64,000 bases of DNA from Pseudoxanthomonas sp. X-1 (GCF_020042665.1 NZ_CP083376.1:3880001-3944000); one strand, 5' to 3'. Positions 24,469-33,940 are shown, counted from the first letter of the stretch. Notes: generated by a model not told the origin, from the letters alone. Numbers and translations are program-made.

Positions 24469-25175
24469 GCCCTGTTCCCCGCGAACAGCGTGGCGAGGTC
24501 GACCGCGTCCAGCGCGCGCCACTGGCCTTCGGGCAGATCGCCCAGCGCCAGTCCGCCGATGCGGCTGCGATGCAGGGCCGCGACGTGGTTGCCGACTGCG
24601 GCGAACATGCGCCGCACCTGGTGGTAGCGGCCCTCGTGCAGGGTTAGGCGCACCTGACGCGGGGCGATGACCTCCAGTTCGGCCGGCAGCAGCGGCTTGG
24701 GGTCCGATTCCAGCTGCAGCGTGCCGCTGGCGAAGGTCTGCGCTTCGTCGCCGCGCAGGTCCTGCGCCAGCGTGGCCTCGTAGACCTTCGGCAGCTGCGC
24801 CTTGGGCGAGATGATCCGGTGCAGCAGGCCGCCGTCATCGGTGAGCAGCAGCAGGCCGCTGGTGTCCTTGTCGAGCCGGCCCACGGTGGACAGCGCCGGG
24901 TCGCGCCGGCGCCAGCGCGCGGGCAGCAGGTCGTAGACCAGGCGTCCGGTGTCCTTGGTCGAACAGGTGTAGCCGACCGGCTTGTGCAGCAGCACGCACA
25001 GGCCCGGCGCGGGATCGAGCGGCTCCCCGTCAATGCGGATGGCGTCGTGCTCGACCGGATCGTCGGTGTAGAGCACCTCGCCGACCGCATCGGTGACGCG
25101 GCCCTCACGGAACAACGCCTGCACCTGCTTGCGGCTGCCATAGCCGAGATTGGCGATGTGACGCACGATCTTCAT
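24465..25175 (-). CDS. rsuA: 16S rRNA pseudouridine synthase, RsuA type
   Basis: This 236-residue protein starts with an S4-like RNA-binding segment (MKIVRHIANLGYGSRKQVQAL) and continues with the RluB/RsuA catalytic core. It has the catalytic aspartate in VGRLDKDTSGLLLLT and the KVYEATL and EGRYHQVRRMF motifs. Close relatives modify uridine 516 of 16S rRNA; RluE-like targets are possible. Both ends overlap neighbours by four bases (ATGA), which points to translational coupling with the RsmC-like methyltransferase upstream and the HAD phosphatase downstream. Confidence 0.9.
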   Translation of the reverse strand: MKIVRHIANLGYGSRKQVQALFREGRVTDAVGEVLYTDDPVEHDAIRIDGEPLDPAPGLCVLLHKPVGYTCSTKDTGRLVYDLLPARWRRRDPALSTVGRLDKDTSGLLLLTDDGGLLHRIISPKAQLPKVYEATLAQDLRGDEAQTFASGTLQLESDPKPLLPAELEVIAPRQVRLTLHEGRYHQVRRMFAAVGNHVAALHRSRIGGLALGDLPEGQWRALDAVDLATLFAGNRA

Positions 25176-26293
25176 GCGCGCGCGCCGGTGGCGGCGATGA
25201 CCTTGAAGCCGGCGCTCTCGGCGGCCACGCGCACCTGTTCGAAACGCGCTTCCAGCACGGCCTCGTACGGCAGATGCCGGTTGGCGACCAGCCACAGCTG
25301 GCCATTGCGGTTCAGCGAGGAGGCCGCCACCTCGATGAAGCGCCGGCCGATGTCCGGCCGCTCGCCGCGCGCCAGCGCATGGAACGGCGGATTGCTGACG
25401 ATGAGGTCGTACTTCCTCGGCAGGCCGGCAGCCACGTCGTGCCAGTGGAAGCCCAGCGCCACGCGCGCGGCGTGCGGCGCCAGGTTCCGTTCGGCCAGCG
25501 CCAGCGCCCGCTGCTCGGCCTCAAACAGGTCCAGCGAGGCAATCCCCGCGCACCGCGTCAGCAGCGCATCGGCCAGGAAGCCCCAGCCGGACCCCAGATC
25601 GGCCGCGCTGCCGCGCAGGTTCGCCGGCAGCGCATCGGCCAGCAGCTGCGAGGCGGGATCGATCCGGTCCCAGGCGAACACGCCCGGTCGGCTCTGGAAA
25701 CGCCCACCGAGGATGGGGCGCACGCCATCCAGCTGCCGCCATTGCTCCAGCAATGCCGCATCGTGCGATCCGTGCAGCGGCGGGCTCCAGAACACCCGGC
25801 AGTGATGCTTGGCGATCGAGCCGCCCAGCCCGGTCAACCGCGCCAGATCCTTCTCGACCGACCTGGCGCCTTCGTCGTTGGCCACGCTGGCCACCACCTG
25901 TCCCCCTGGGCCGCAGCGCGAGACCGCGTGTGCCAGCAGTGCGCGCATCTCTTCCTTCTGCCGCGGCGGCAGCAGCAGCACCAGCGGGGCCGTTTCGCTG
26001 GCCGCATCTTCGTTGGCCCCAACTTCGAACCCGTCCCGCTGCAGCGCATCGAAGACAGGCCTGAAGGTCTGGGTGCAGCGCAGCGTCAGCCCGAGGCCCC
26101 GCAGAGCCGCGCCGGGGCGGGCGCGCAGGAACAGTGTCCGACCGGCCTTGCCGGTGAGGCGGTTCGCGCTCAGCGCGTGCGCGAGCGCCTCAAGAGGAAG
26201 ATCAGGGGTCGCCAAGGGAAAGAACGCAAAAGCTCGGCCAGGGAGGCGACATTTTAGATCGAATGCATCCGATAGGACGGGCGATGGTCTCAT
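25172..26293 (-). CDS. Class I methyltransferase, RsmC/RlmG-like
   Basis: This 373-residue protein has the two-domain layout of RsmC/RlmG guanine-N2 rRNA methyltransferases. An N-terminal methyltransferase-like domain has lost the cofactor site, and a C-terminal active domain carries SAM motif DLGSGWGFLADAL, acidic LDLFEAE and catalytic VSNPPFHAL. It probably methylates guanosine in 16S or 23S rRNA. The start is ATG at 26293, within a longer open frame that begins before conserved sequence. Its stop overlaps rsuA by four bases. Confidence 0.88.
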   Translation of the reverse strand: MRPSPVLSDAFDLKCRLPGRAFAFFPLATPDLPLEALAHALSANRLTGKAGRTLFLRARPGAALRGLGLTLRCTQTFRPVFDALQRDGFEVGANEDAASETAPLVLLLPPRQKEEMRALLAHAVSRCGPGGQVVASVANDEGARSVEKDLARLTGLGGSIAKHHCRVFWSPPLHGSHDAALLEQWRQLDGVRPILGGRFQSRPGVFAWDRIDPASQLLADALPANLRGSAADLGSGWGFLADALLTRCAGIASLDLFEAEQRALALAERNLAPHAARVALGFHWHDVAAGLPRKYDLIVSNPPFHALARGERPDIGRRFIEVAASSLNRNGQLWLVANRHLPYEAVLEARFEQVRVAAESAGFKVIAATGARA

Positions 26294-26515
26294 CGCCCCG
26301 CCTTGGGTCTCACAGAACACTGGCCCGCTTGGCGGTCGAAAGGCCGTCACGAACGCGTTGTAGGCGAGCGCAGGGCGTGCCCTTCATCCCAGTATTGCGC
26401 GGTCGCATCAGACCTAAGGCATGAGCAGATTCCGGATGCATTCGGGTAGCGCTTGAGCTTGCAACTGGGCCGGTGCTACCTTCGCGGCCACATCGCGACT
26501 GTCTAGGGATGGATC

Positions 26516-26932
26516 ATGAAGATCAAAGCAAGCACGCTGACGTCCGCCGTCGTCCTGCTGTGCGCAACCGCTTCGCCGGTCATGGCGCAGCAGGTCACCA
26601 TTTTCGACCTGGCCGATACCAACAAGGACGGTTACGTCGACAAGGCTGAGGACGAAGCGGCCAATCTGAAGAGCTTCAAGCGCTATGACACCGACGGCGA
26701 TGGCCGCCTGTCCCAGGCGGAAATGGCCGCCAAGTTCAAGGGACTGCCGGCCTCCGAGGTTGCTCGGGGCGTCACCGCCAATCTGTCGTTGATGGATACC
26801 GACAAGGATGGCGCCATTTCCTGGGAAGAGTTCAAGCGCTGGTACTCGGCCAAAATGTTCGATGGCCTGGACCAGGACCACGATGGGCGCCTGTCCAAGA
26901 GCGAGTTCATTCTCAACGAGAATGCCCCCTGA
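26516..26932 (+). CDS. Secreted EF-hand protein
   Basis: This 138-residue protein has a signal peptide (about 1-24, ending SPVMA) and four EF-hand-like loops with D-x-[DN]-x-[DG] patterns: DTNKDGYVD, DTDGDGRLS, DTDKDGAIS and DQDHDGRLS. The protein is probably periplasmic and binds calcium, but its partner is unknown. The gene has its own terminator and is convergent with a secreted hypothetical gene. A second, similar EF-hand gene lies at 40959-41363. Confidence 0.88.
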   Translation: MKIKASTLTSAVVLLCATASPVMAQQVTIFDLADTNKDGYVDKAEDEAANLKSFKRYDTDGDGRLSQAEMAAKFKGLPASEVARGVTANLSLMDTDKDGAISWEEFKRWYSAKMFDGLDQDHDGRLSKSEFILNENAP

Positions 26933-26961
26933 GTCAGTGCGGGGCCACAAGGTCACGACGC

Positions 26962-26990
26962 AAAAAGAGCCCCATGCGGGGCTCTTTTTT
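26962..26990. terminator. Bidirectional terminator
   Basis: A 7-bp stem GAGCCCC/GGGGCTC with ATGC loop is bordered by five A and six T. It lies between the EF-hand gene (plus) and the secreted protein gene (minus), so it can serve both. Confidence 0.88.
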
Positions 26991-27004
26991 ACTCGGCGGA
27001 ATGG

Positions 27005-27409
27005 TTAATGGCTGCCAGGCGAGTCCTTGGCCGCTTTGCCATTGCCTTTCCAGCTGCCGGGCTGCCGGCCAATTGGACACACAGCCTCGTATGCCAGAAA
27101 GCCTTTCCAGTCATCGTTAGTCCATGGACGCGGCTGGAACCAGCCGAAGCTGACCGGACATTGGGTGTTGCCCGGATGGGGGACCGGGCACCACGGCAGG
27201 AAATGGACGAGGAACGCCATGCCTCCCGTGTATGGATAAGTCGGGTTCCAGGCAGTGTTGCCCCAGTTACCGTTACGCTTCCAGCCCTCGGTGCAGAACA
27301 CAAACGGATCGTCTTGGCGCGAATCCTTGCGGTAATTGATCGTGTTCTGCTGCGCATATGCTTGGCAGGCCAGCGGGATCAATAGCAATAGTGCCCAACG
27401 CAGCTTCAT
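27005..27409 (-). CDS. Hypothetical secreted protein
   Basis: This 134-residue protein has a signal peptide (MKLRWALLLLIPLACQAYAQ). The mature chain is rich in aromatic and Pro residues and holds four cysteines that could form disulfides (PFVFCTEG, LPWCPVP, TQCPVSFGW, EAVCPIG). Motifs such as FGWFQPRPW and NDDWKGFLAYEAV suggest a compact folded domain, but I do not recognise a family. GGAGGTGAAGC before the ATG is a near-ideal ribosome-binding site, so it is very likely expressed. Confidence 0.75.
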   Translation of the reverse strand: MKLRWALLLLIPLACQAYAQQNTINYRKDSRQDDPFVFCTEGWKRNGNWGNTAWNPTYPYTGGMAFLVHFLPWCPVPHPGNTQCPVSFGWFQPRPWTNDDWKGFLAYEAVCPIGRQPGSWKGNGKAAKDSPGSH

Positions 27410-27649
27410 GCTTCACCTCCATGTCCGTGAACAGTGTCGCGGCCGTTAATCGCGGGTTTGGCCTACGCCAAACCAGGGGGGCCAGGCGCGATCTTATCAA
27501 CTGTTTCGACACCGGCAATGGCATCCCCGACCTCTGTGACATGGCCGGGGAGTTCAAATGGCCGCGCTGTGACGACATCCACGCTTGGCCCTACACGCAC
27601 CGCCTCTAGGGCCTGGATCCCTCCAAACCGCGGCCCTGGCGGTGGCGAC

Positions 27650-29338
27650 CTACCTGTTCTTGACCTTCCGATCCCCCAGCAGCGCGCTGATCACGATGCT
27701 GGCGCCCAGCAGGGCGCCGATGAAGAACAGGATCAGCGCGATGGTGGGATAGCCGAACAGCGTGCTGGCGGTGGGGATGCGCATCATCAGCGCCGAGGCC
27801 AGGATCAGCGCGGCGGTGACCACGCCGGCGGCGACGCGGTTGGCGATCTTCTGCAGGCTCTCCATCAGGTGCGATTCTTCCAGCCCGGAGATGCGCATCT
27901 GCATCTTGTTTTCCGACAGCAGGCCCAGGATGTCCGAGACCCGGCGCGGGCCTTCGCGGGCCAGCGTCTGCAGGTCCATCAACTCGCTGGCCATGTTGGG
28001 CGAAGAGAACGACTGGCGCAGGCGGGCGCGCATGACGTGCTGCAGGTGGCCTTCGACCACGGCCTTGGCGTCCAGCTCGGGCGAGAGCGCACGGCAGACA
28101 GTGTCCAGGTTCAGCAGCGCTTTGCCCAGCATCGACAGTTCCGGCGGCGTGCGCAGGCCGCAGGCCATCGCGGTGCGCACCAGGTCCAGCACCACGCGGC
28201 CTTCGGAGGTGGTGGCGCTGTGCGCGGAATAGCGGCTGATCAGCTGGCCGATCTCGCGGTTGAAGCGCTCGCCGTCGAAGTCCTCCAGCTGGGTGCCCAG
28301 GGCGAGCATCTCGCGCGCGACCTGCTCGCCGCGGCCATCGACCGCGGCGAACAGCAGCTTGAGCAGGGTCTCGCGCTGGCCCGGCGGGACGTTGGCGACC
28401 ATCCCCAGGTCGAAGATCGCCAGCCGGTTGTCCGGGGTGACGCGCAGGTTGCCCGGATGCGGATCGGCGTGGATTTCCCCGTAGATGAAGATCTGATCGA
28501 GGTAGCCGCGCAGCAGCGCCGCCGACAGCGGCTGCATGGAGTGCTCGGTGCGGCGCAGCGGCGAGATCTGGTCCACGCGCGCGCCCTGCACCAGCTCCAT
28601 GGTCAGCACGCGGCGGCGGGTCAGGTCCCACACCGGGCGCGGCACCATCAGCTCCGGGTGATCCTTCAGATGGGTGGCGAAGCGCTCCAGGTTCTCCGCC
28701 TCGGCCACGTAGTCCAGCTCGGCCACCAGCGTGCGGCCGAATTCCTCCAGCCAGTCGCTGAAGCGCAGGTTGCGGCCGACCTTGGTCAGCCGATCGGCGG
28801 CGCCGGCGATCGAGCGCAGCATCGACAGGTCCGACAGCAGGCGCTGGGCCACGCCGGGCTTCTGCACCTTGACCGCCACCACCGTGCCGTCGCGCAGCAC
28901 CGCGCGGTGCACCTGCGCCAGCGAGGCGGTGCCCAGGGGCTCGGGATCGAAGGTCTTGAAGATCTTGCTCAGGCGCACACCCAGCTCGGCCTCCAGCGCC
29001 ACGCGGATCTGCTCGGCCGGCACCGGCGAGACGTCCTCCTGCATGCGCTCGAGCGCCACGGCATAGGCCGGCGGCACGATGTCCGGGCGCGTGGATAGCA
29101 TCTGGCCCAGCTTGATGAAGGTCGGCCCGAGCGCCTCGAGGTCGCGGCTGAACTCGTCCGGGGTGCCGTCCTCGACGGTGACGGTGCTCAACAGGGCGTC
29201 CTGCGAGAACCCGGAGAACACGCCGGAGCGGCGGTACCGGAACAGGAACTTCATGATCTGCTTGCGCCGCTCCATCGCGCCCTCGCTGTGCGGGGCGGCG
29301 GACGGATCGCCGGGAGCGGACGCGGATGCTTCGGTCAT
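27650..29338 (-). CDS. ABC1/UbiB-family atypical kinase
   Basis: This 562-residue protein carries the UbiB fold: FIKLGQMLSTRPDI (the KxGQ motif), ATP-binding VAVKVQKPG, catalytic HADPHPGN and metal-binding IFDLGMVANV. Two membrane helices lie at the C-terminus (about 505-525 and 533-553). UbiB-like ATPases support ubiquinone biosynthesis, but this gene is not next to ubiE or ubiJ, so it is probably a second paralog acting on other lipids or quinone handling. Start ATG at 29338 (MTEASASAPG). Upstream sits a dispersed inverted-repeat element. Confidence 0.9.
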   Translation of the reverse strand: MTEASASAPGDPSAAPHSEGAMERRKQIMKFLFRYRRSGVFSGFSQDALLSTVTVEDGTPDEFSRDLEALGPTFIKLGQMLSTRPDIVPPAYAVALERMQEDVSPVPAEQIRVALEAELGVRLSKIFKTFDPEPLGTASLAQVHRAVLRDGTVVAVKVQKPGVAQRLLSDLSMLRSIAGAADRLTKVGRNLRFSDWLEEFGRTLVAELDYVAEAENLERFATHLKDHPELMVPRPVWDLTRRRVLTMELVQGARVDQISPLRRTEHSMQPLSAALLRGYLDQIFIYGEIHADPHPGNLRVTPDNRLAIFDLGMVANVPPGQRETLLKLLFAAVDGRGEQVAREMLALGTQLEDFDGERFNREIGQLISRYSAHSATTSEGRVVLDLVRTAMACGLRTPPELSMLGKALLNLDTVCRALSPELDAKAVVEGHLQHVMRARLRQSFSSPNMASELMDLQTLAREGPRRVSDILGLLSENKMQMRISGLEESHLMESLQKIANRVAAGVVTAALILASALMMRIPTASTLFGYPTIALILFFIGALLGASIVISALLGDRKVKNR

Positions 29339-29444
29339 GCGGGCCAGGCCTTGAGACAGGTCCACGATTGTGTGAAGGCCGCGGTCTGTGGAGGGTGAAG
29401 TGGGCGTCGGCGCTGCCTGTAAGCGCTGTGTAGGGGAGTTGTCT

Positions 29445-29513
29445 GTGGGAGCCGCCATGGCGGCGAGGGAGGCGCTACCGGCCAAGCCCCATCGCCGCCA
29501 TGGCGGCTCCCAC
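29445..29513. repeat. Inverted-repeat element with 22-bp perfect arms
   Basis: GTGGGAGCCGCCATGGCGGC plus two bases (29445-29466) is exactly inverted at 29492-29513, with a 25-base centre. It is the same kind of element as at 1454-1535. Confidence 0.88.
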
Positions 29514-29549
29514 CGGGGCTCCGCCTTCCTGGCCGAGGCGACGCCCGCC

Positions 29550-32057
29550 CTACCCCTGCAGCTCGCGCAGCGTCACCGAGGGCGGGGCGTCGAGCACCTT
29601 GCGCGTGGCGATCAGGCCGGCGATCAGCGCGGCCAGCATGCCCAGCGCGCCGCCGACCAGGGCCAGCGTCCAGTTCGGCTGCCACGGCAGGTCGAACACC
29701 CGCACCGCGACCACCCCGGACAGCACCGAAGCGGCGACGGCGGCCACCAGCCCGGACAGCAGGCCGATGACGGCGAACTCCGAGGCCTGCGCGGCGCGCA
29801 GCTGGCGCCGACTGCCGCCGAGCACGCGCATCACGCCACCCTCGAGCAGGCGCTCGTCCTGGCTGGCGCTGACCGCGGCCATCAGCACCAGCAGGCCGGC
29901 CGCCAGCGAGAACCAGAACACCACCTGCACCACCGTGCTCACCTGGTCGGCGGTGCTGCGCACCTGGGTCAGCACCTGATCGATGTCGATCACCGACAGG
30001 TTGGGAAAGGCCTGCACCAGCTGCGCGGTGAAGCGCGGGTGGTCCGGCGGCACGCGCACGGCGGTGATGTGGCTGGCCGCGTAGTCCTGCAGCACGCCGG
30101 GCGAGACCAGCACAAAGAAATTGGGCTTGAAGCTTTCCCAGTCGACCTTGCGCAGGCTGGTGATCCTGCCTTCCAGCGACTGGCCGGCGATATCGAAGCT
30201 GACCGTATCGCCGACCTCCCAGCCCAGCTGTTCGGCGAAACCCTCCTCGACCGACAGTTCGGTGCCCGACGTCGGCGTCGCGCCCCAGAACCGGCCGGCG
30301 GTCACCTTGTTGTCGTCCCGCAGCGTGGCCGCCGTGGAGAGATTGAATTCGCGCTCTGCGCGGCGGCGCGCTTCCTCGTCGGCGTAGCGCGCGCCGCTGG
30401 TCGGCTGCCCGTTATGGGTCACCAGGCGGCCGCGCACCATCGGGAACAGCGTCGGCGCACCCAGCCCCTGGCTGGCGAGGAAGTCGGCCACCGGCCGTAC
30501 CTGGTCGTCCTGCACGTTGATGATGAAGCGGTTGGGCGCATCGGCCTGCAGCGCCACCTGCCAGCGGTCGAGCAGGTCGGTGCGCACGAAGGTCAGCAAC
30601 AGCAGCGCCATCAGCCCCAGCCCCAGCGCGGAGATCTGCGCGATGCTGGTGCCGGCGCGGCGGCTGACGTTGGCCAGGCCATAGCGCAGCGCCCCGCGCA
30701 GGCGGCCACGCAGGCGCCGCACGGCCAGGATCAGCAGCAGCGCCAGCGTGGCCAGCACCGCTAGGGTGGCGGCGATGCCGGCCAGCATCGCCAGTCCCAG
30801 CGTGGCCGAACCGGCCTGCCACCACAGCAGCGCGCCCAGCCCGGCCAGGCCGGCCAGCCCGACCAGCAGGGCGCTGGGCTCGGTGGGATCCAGATCGCGG
30901 CGCAGCACGCGCAGGGCCGGCACCCGGCGCAGTGCCAGCACCGGCGGCGCGCCGAAGGCCAGCAGCACCACCAGGCCGACGCCATAGCCACGCAAAACCG
31001 GCAGCCAGCCGGCCGGCGGGATCTGCACCTTCAACGCCTGCGCGAGCCAGCCGCCGATGCCCCACTGCAGGGCGAAGGCGATGGCCACGCCGATGGTGCA
31101 GGCGATCAGCCCCAGCAGGACCAGCTCGCCGACATGGATGCCGACCAGCCGCGACTGCTGCGCGCCCAGGCAGCGCATGACCGCCACGCCGGACAGGTGC
31201 CGCTCGCTGTGCCGGCGCGCGGCCATCGCCACGGCCACGGCCGCCAGGATCACCGACACCAGCGCGGCCAGGCCGAGGAAGCGGCTGGCGCGATCCAGCG
31301 CCGAGCGCACTTCCGGGCGCGCGTCCTGGATGGTCTCCAGGCGCTGGCCGCGGCCCAGCGCCTCACGCGCGGTGGCGGTGAAGCGCTCCACCGCGCCAGC
31401 GTCGCCGGCCACTACCAGCCGGTAGCCGATGCGGCTGCCCAGCTGCACCAGCCCGGTGGCGGGCAGGTCGTCGGCGTTGAGGAACACCTTGGGCGCGACA
31501 TTGAAGTAGTCCAGCGCGGCGTCGGGTTCCTGGGTCACCAGCGCGACCAGGGTCAGCGTGGCATCACCCAGGCTGACGCGATCGCCGAGCCTGGCGCCCA
31601 GCGTGTCGGCGCCGGCGCGCGTCATCCACAGCGTGCCGCGCGCGGGGATGCCGCGGGCGGCGTGTTCGCCGGGCTTGGCCGCATCGACCAGGGTGAAGCT
31701 GCCGCGCAGTGGAAAGCCGGCGCCCAGCGCGCGCAGGTCGCCCAGCCGCAGCTGCGCGTCCTCGCCCTGCCCGACGCGGATCATGGTGTTGAGTTCGGTG
31801 GTCTGCGCGCTGCGCAGGCCGCTGGCCCTGGACGCCGCGAGGATCGCGCCGCCGATGGGCGCATCGCCGCGCACCACCACGTCGCCGCCGAGCAGGCGGT
31901 TGGCCTCGATCGCCAGCGCGCGCCCGGCGCGGTCGGTGACGAAGCCCACCGAACTCACCGCCACCACGGCCAGCACCAGCGCGGCCAGCAGGATGCGGAT
32001 CTCGCCCGCGACCAGGTCGCGCCGCAGCTGGCGCCAGGCCAGGCGCAGGGTGTTCAT
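29550..32057 (-). CDS. ABC transporter permease, YbbP/FtsX type
   Basis: This 835-residue protein has the layout of large FtsX/MacB-type permeases. There is one N-terminal helix (about 22-44) and a periplasmic domain, then groups of membrane helices near residues 260-430 and at the C-terminus. It begins MNTLRLAWRQLRRDL and ends near LIATRKVLDAPPSVTLREL. Such permeases do not move substrate through a classic channel; they work by transmitting force to lipids or proteins, as in lipoprotein or envelope processing. It overlaps the ATPase gene by four bases and lies downstream of it, matching the tesA-ybbA-ybbP region of enterobacteria. Confidence 0.9.
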   Translation of the reverse strand: MNTLRLAWRQLRRDLVAGEIRILLAALVLAVVAVSSVGFVTDRAGRALAIEANRLLGGDVVVRGDAPIGGAILAASRASGLRSAQTTELNTMIRVGQGEDAQLRLGDLRALGAGFPLRGSFTLVDAAKPGEHAARGIPARGTLWMTRAGADTLGARLGDRVSLGDATLTLVALVTQEPDAALDYFNVAPKVFLNADDLPATGLVQLGSRIGYRLVVAGDAGAVERFTATAREALGRGQRLETIQDARPEVRSALDRASRFLGLAALVSVILAAVAVAMAARRHSERHLSGVAVMRCLGAQQSRLVGIHVGELVLLGLIACTIGVAIAFALQWGIGGWLAQALKVQIPPAGWLPVLRGYGVGLVVLLAFGAPPVLALRRVPALRVLRRDLDPTEPSALLVGLAGLAGLGALLWWQAGSATLGLAMLAGIAATLAVLATLALLLILAVRRLRGRLRGALRYGLANVSRRAGTSIAQISALGLGLMALLLLTFVRTDLLDRWQVALQADAPNRFIINVQDDQVRPVADFLASQGLGAPTLFPMVRGRLVTHNGQPTSGARYADEEARRRAEREFNLSTAATLRDDNKVTAGRFWGATPTSGTELSVEEGFAEQLGWEVGDTVSFDIAGQSLEGRITSLRKVDWESFKPNFFVLVSPGVLQDYAASHITAVRVPPDHPRFTAQLVQAFPNLSVIDIDQVLTQVRSTADQVSTVVQVVFWFSLAAGLLVLMAAVSASQDERLLEGGVMRVLGGSRRQLRAAQASEFAVIGLLSGLVAAVAASVLSGVVAVRVFDLPWQPNWTLALVGGALGMLAALIAGLIATRKVLDAPPSVTLRELQG

Positions 32058-32776
32058 GCGCCGGCCACCAGCACGCCGCTGTCCAGGCGCAGCACCCGCG
32101 TGCAGCGCGCGGCCAGCGCTTCGTCATGGGTGACCAGCACCAGCGTGGTGCCGGCCTGCGCGTTGAGCGCGAACAGCAATTCCTCGATGGCATGGCCGGT
32201 GCGCTGGTCAAGATTGCCGGTGGGCTCGTCGGCGAACAGCAGGGCCGGCCGGGTCACGAAGGCGCGCGCCAGCGCCACGCGCTGCTGCTCGCCGCCGGAC
32301 AGCTGCCGCGGGTAGTGGCCCAGGCGCCCGGACAGGCCGACCTCGGCCAGGATGCGTTCCGCCGGCCCCTGCGGATCGGCGTCGCCGCGCAGTTCCAGCG
32401 GCAGCATGACGTTCTCCAGTGCGGTCAGCGAGGGCAGCAGCTGGAAGTTCTGGAACACGAAGCCCACCTTCTCCCCACGTACTCGCGCGCGCCCGTCCTC
32501 GTCCATCGCCGACAGCACCGCCCCATCCAGCGTGACCGTGCCACTGCTGGGCACATCCAGCCCGGCCAGCAGCGAGAGCAGCGTGCTCTTGCCCGAACCA
32601 GAGGCGCCGACGATGGCCACGGTATCGCCCGGGGCGATCTCGAAGGACACGCCATCGAGGATGGTCAGCGTGCTGCCCGGCAGCTGGACCTGCTTGCCCA
32701 GCGCCTGGACCTGCAGCACCGGCAGGCGCCGGGAAGTGAGGGAGGTGTCAGCGTGCGGCAAGGCGGCGTCGGCCAT
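32054..32776 (-). CDS. ABC transporter ATPase, YbbA/LolD type
   Basis: This 240-residue ATPase has Walker A GASGSGKSTLLSLL (about residue 60), signature LSGGEQQRVALARAF, Walker B ALLFADEPTG and the H-loop VTHDE. It powers the FtsX-type permease encoded next, with which it overlaps by four bases. The gene is divergent from tesA with only about 34 bases between the starts, so their promoters must overlap or share the upstream region. Confidence 0.93.
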   Translation of the reverse strand: MADAALPHADTSLTSRRLPVLQVQALGKQVQLPGSTLTILDGVSFEIAPGDTVAIVGASGSGKSTLLSLLAGLDVPSSGTVTLDGAVLSAMDEDGRARVRGEKVGFVFQNFQLLPSLTALENVMLPLELRGDADPQGPAERILAEVGLSGRLGHYPRQLSGGEQQRVALARAFVTRPALLFADEPTGNLDQRTGHAIEELLFALNAQAGTTLVLVTHDEALAARCTRVLRLDSGVLVAGA

Positions 32777-32810
32777 GATGAGAAGGTCTTCGGGAACGGG
32801 AAAGATGACG

Positions 32811-33461
32811 ATGCCTTCAGCTTATGCGGCCATCGCGCGCACCATGCAATGGGCGCTGGCACTGTGCGTGCTGACATTCATGCCACCTGCGCTGGCGCAG
32901 GCGCCGGCCGGCGGCAAGACGGTGCTGGTGATGGGCGACTCCCTCTCGGCCGGCTACGGCCTGGGCCCGCGCGAAGGCTGGGTGCCGCTGACCGCGGCCA
33001 GGCTCAGCCGCGAGGCGCCCGGCTGGACGCTGGTCAACGCCAGCGTCAGCGGCGAGACCAGCGCCGGCGGCGCGGCGCGCATCGGCGCCCAGCTGCAGCG
33101 ACTCAAGCCAGCGGTGGTGGTGATCGAACTGGGCGCCAACGACGGCCTGCGCGGCCTGCCGCTGGCGCAGACCAAGGCCAACCTGGACAAGATGATCCGG
33201 GCCTCGCAAGGGGCCGGGGCGAAGGTGCTGGTGCTGGGCATGCGCATGCCGCCCAACCTGGGCCGCGACTACACGCAGGGGTTCGCCGAGACGTTCAGCT
33301 CGCTGGCCAAACAGTACAAGACCGGATTCGTGCCGTTCTTCCTCGAGCCCATCGCCAGCGATCGGGCCAACTTCCAGCCCGACAACCTGCATCCCACCGC
33401 GGCGGCGCAGCCGGCGATCCGCGACCATGTCTGGCCAGCGCTGGCGCCGCTGCTGAAGTAG
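32811..33461 (+). CDS. tesA: SGNH-family esterase/lysophospholipase
   Basis: This 216-residue protein has a signal-like N-terminus (hydrophobic WALALCVLTFMPPALAQA). GDSL-family blocks follow: VMGDSLSAGYGL (nucleophile Ser), NASVSGETSAGG (oxyanion Gly), LGANDGLRG (block III Asn) and DNLHPTAAAQ (catalytic Asp and His). The family (TesA) is a periplasmic thioesterase, protease and lysophospholipase. Start choice is open between ATGs at 32805, 32811 and 32844; the GGGAAA before 32811 is best spaced. The divergent pairing with a ybbA-ybbP-like operon is conserved in other proteobacteria. Confidence 0.88.
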   Translation: MPSAYAAIARTMQWALALCVLTFMPPALAQAPAGGKTVLVMGDSLSAGYGLGPREGWVPLTAARLSREAPGWTLVNASVSGETSAGGAARIGAQLQRLKPAVVVIELGANDGLRGLPLAQTKANLDKMIRASQGAGAKVLVLGMRMPPNLGRDYTQGFAETFSSLAKQYKTGFVPFFLEPIASDRANFQPDNLHPTAAAQPAIRDHVWPALAPLLK

Positions 33462-33621
33462 TCGCCGGCGTCGGTAGTTCCGTCCGTGCCGGACCGCGGC
33501 ACGGAACGGTGGCGCGTCCGCGCTCATGGGACCGTCTTCGCATTTCTCCAATGTCCGCTTCATGCCTGGGAAACATCACCCCACCCATGATCGGACCGAC
33601 TTCCCCCAGCGGAGCGTCCCC

Positions 33622-33888
33622 ATGTTGCGTGCCCTGTTTGTCGGTGGCGTCGTGGACAACAGCGAAATGGATCTGGAAGGCCCCCAGCCGCCGGTCCACT
33701 ACCCCGAAAACGGCCATACCGGTCATCCCCGCTATCGCCTGCATCTGGTCGGCAAGCACGCCCCGGACAACGCGGTGGTCTATGCGGTCTATGGCGCGCC
33801 GGACCTGCCTAGCGAGGAAGTCCAGAGGGTGGCCGAGGAGCGTGGCTATGCGCGGCGCTTCGAGGCTGCGCCTCAGCCGGTCGAGTAA
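33622..33888 (+). CDS. Small conserved hypothetical protein
   Basis: This 88-residue protein begins MLRALFVGGVVDNSEMDLEG and has a central beta-rich segment (RYRLHLVGKHAPDNAVVYAVYG). I do not recognise a family. GGAGCG eight bases before the ATG at 33622 is a good ribosome-binding site; the frame runs further upstream but without conserved features. A hairpin after the stop separates it from the convergent gene at 33941. Codon use is like that of its neighbours. Confidence 0.7.
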   Translation: MLRALFVGGVVDNSEMDLEGPQPPVHYPENGHTGHPRYRLHLVGKHAPDNAVVYAVYGAPDLPSEEVQRVAEERGYARRFEAAPQPVE

Positions 33889-33894
33889 GTCCCC

Positions 33895-33924
33895 GTGCCG
33901 GGCGGGGCCAAGCCCGCCCGGCAC
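33895..33924. terminator. Hairpin between convergent small genes
   Basis: A 12-bp perfect stem GTGCCGGGCGGG/CCCGCCCGGCAC with loop GCCAAG lies between two convergent genes. There is no T-run, so it is a terminator candidate only. Confidence 0.5.
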
Positions 33925-33940
33925 TGCTGGATCGAACCGC

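Noticed and set aside
27358..27609. Small open frames between the secreted hypothetical gene and the UbiB-like gene
   Set aside because: No conserved pattern and no clear start signal. I saw nothing else in 27410-27649.
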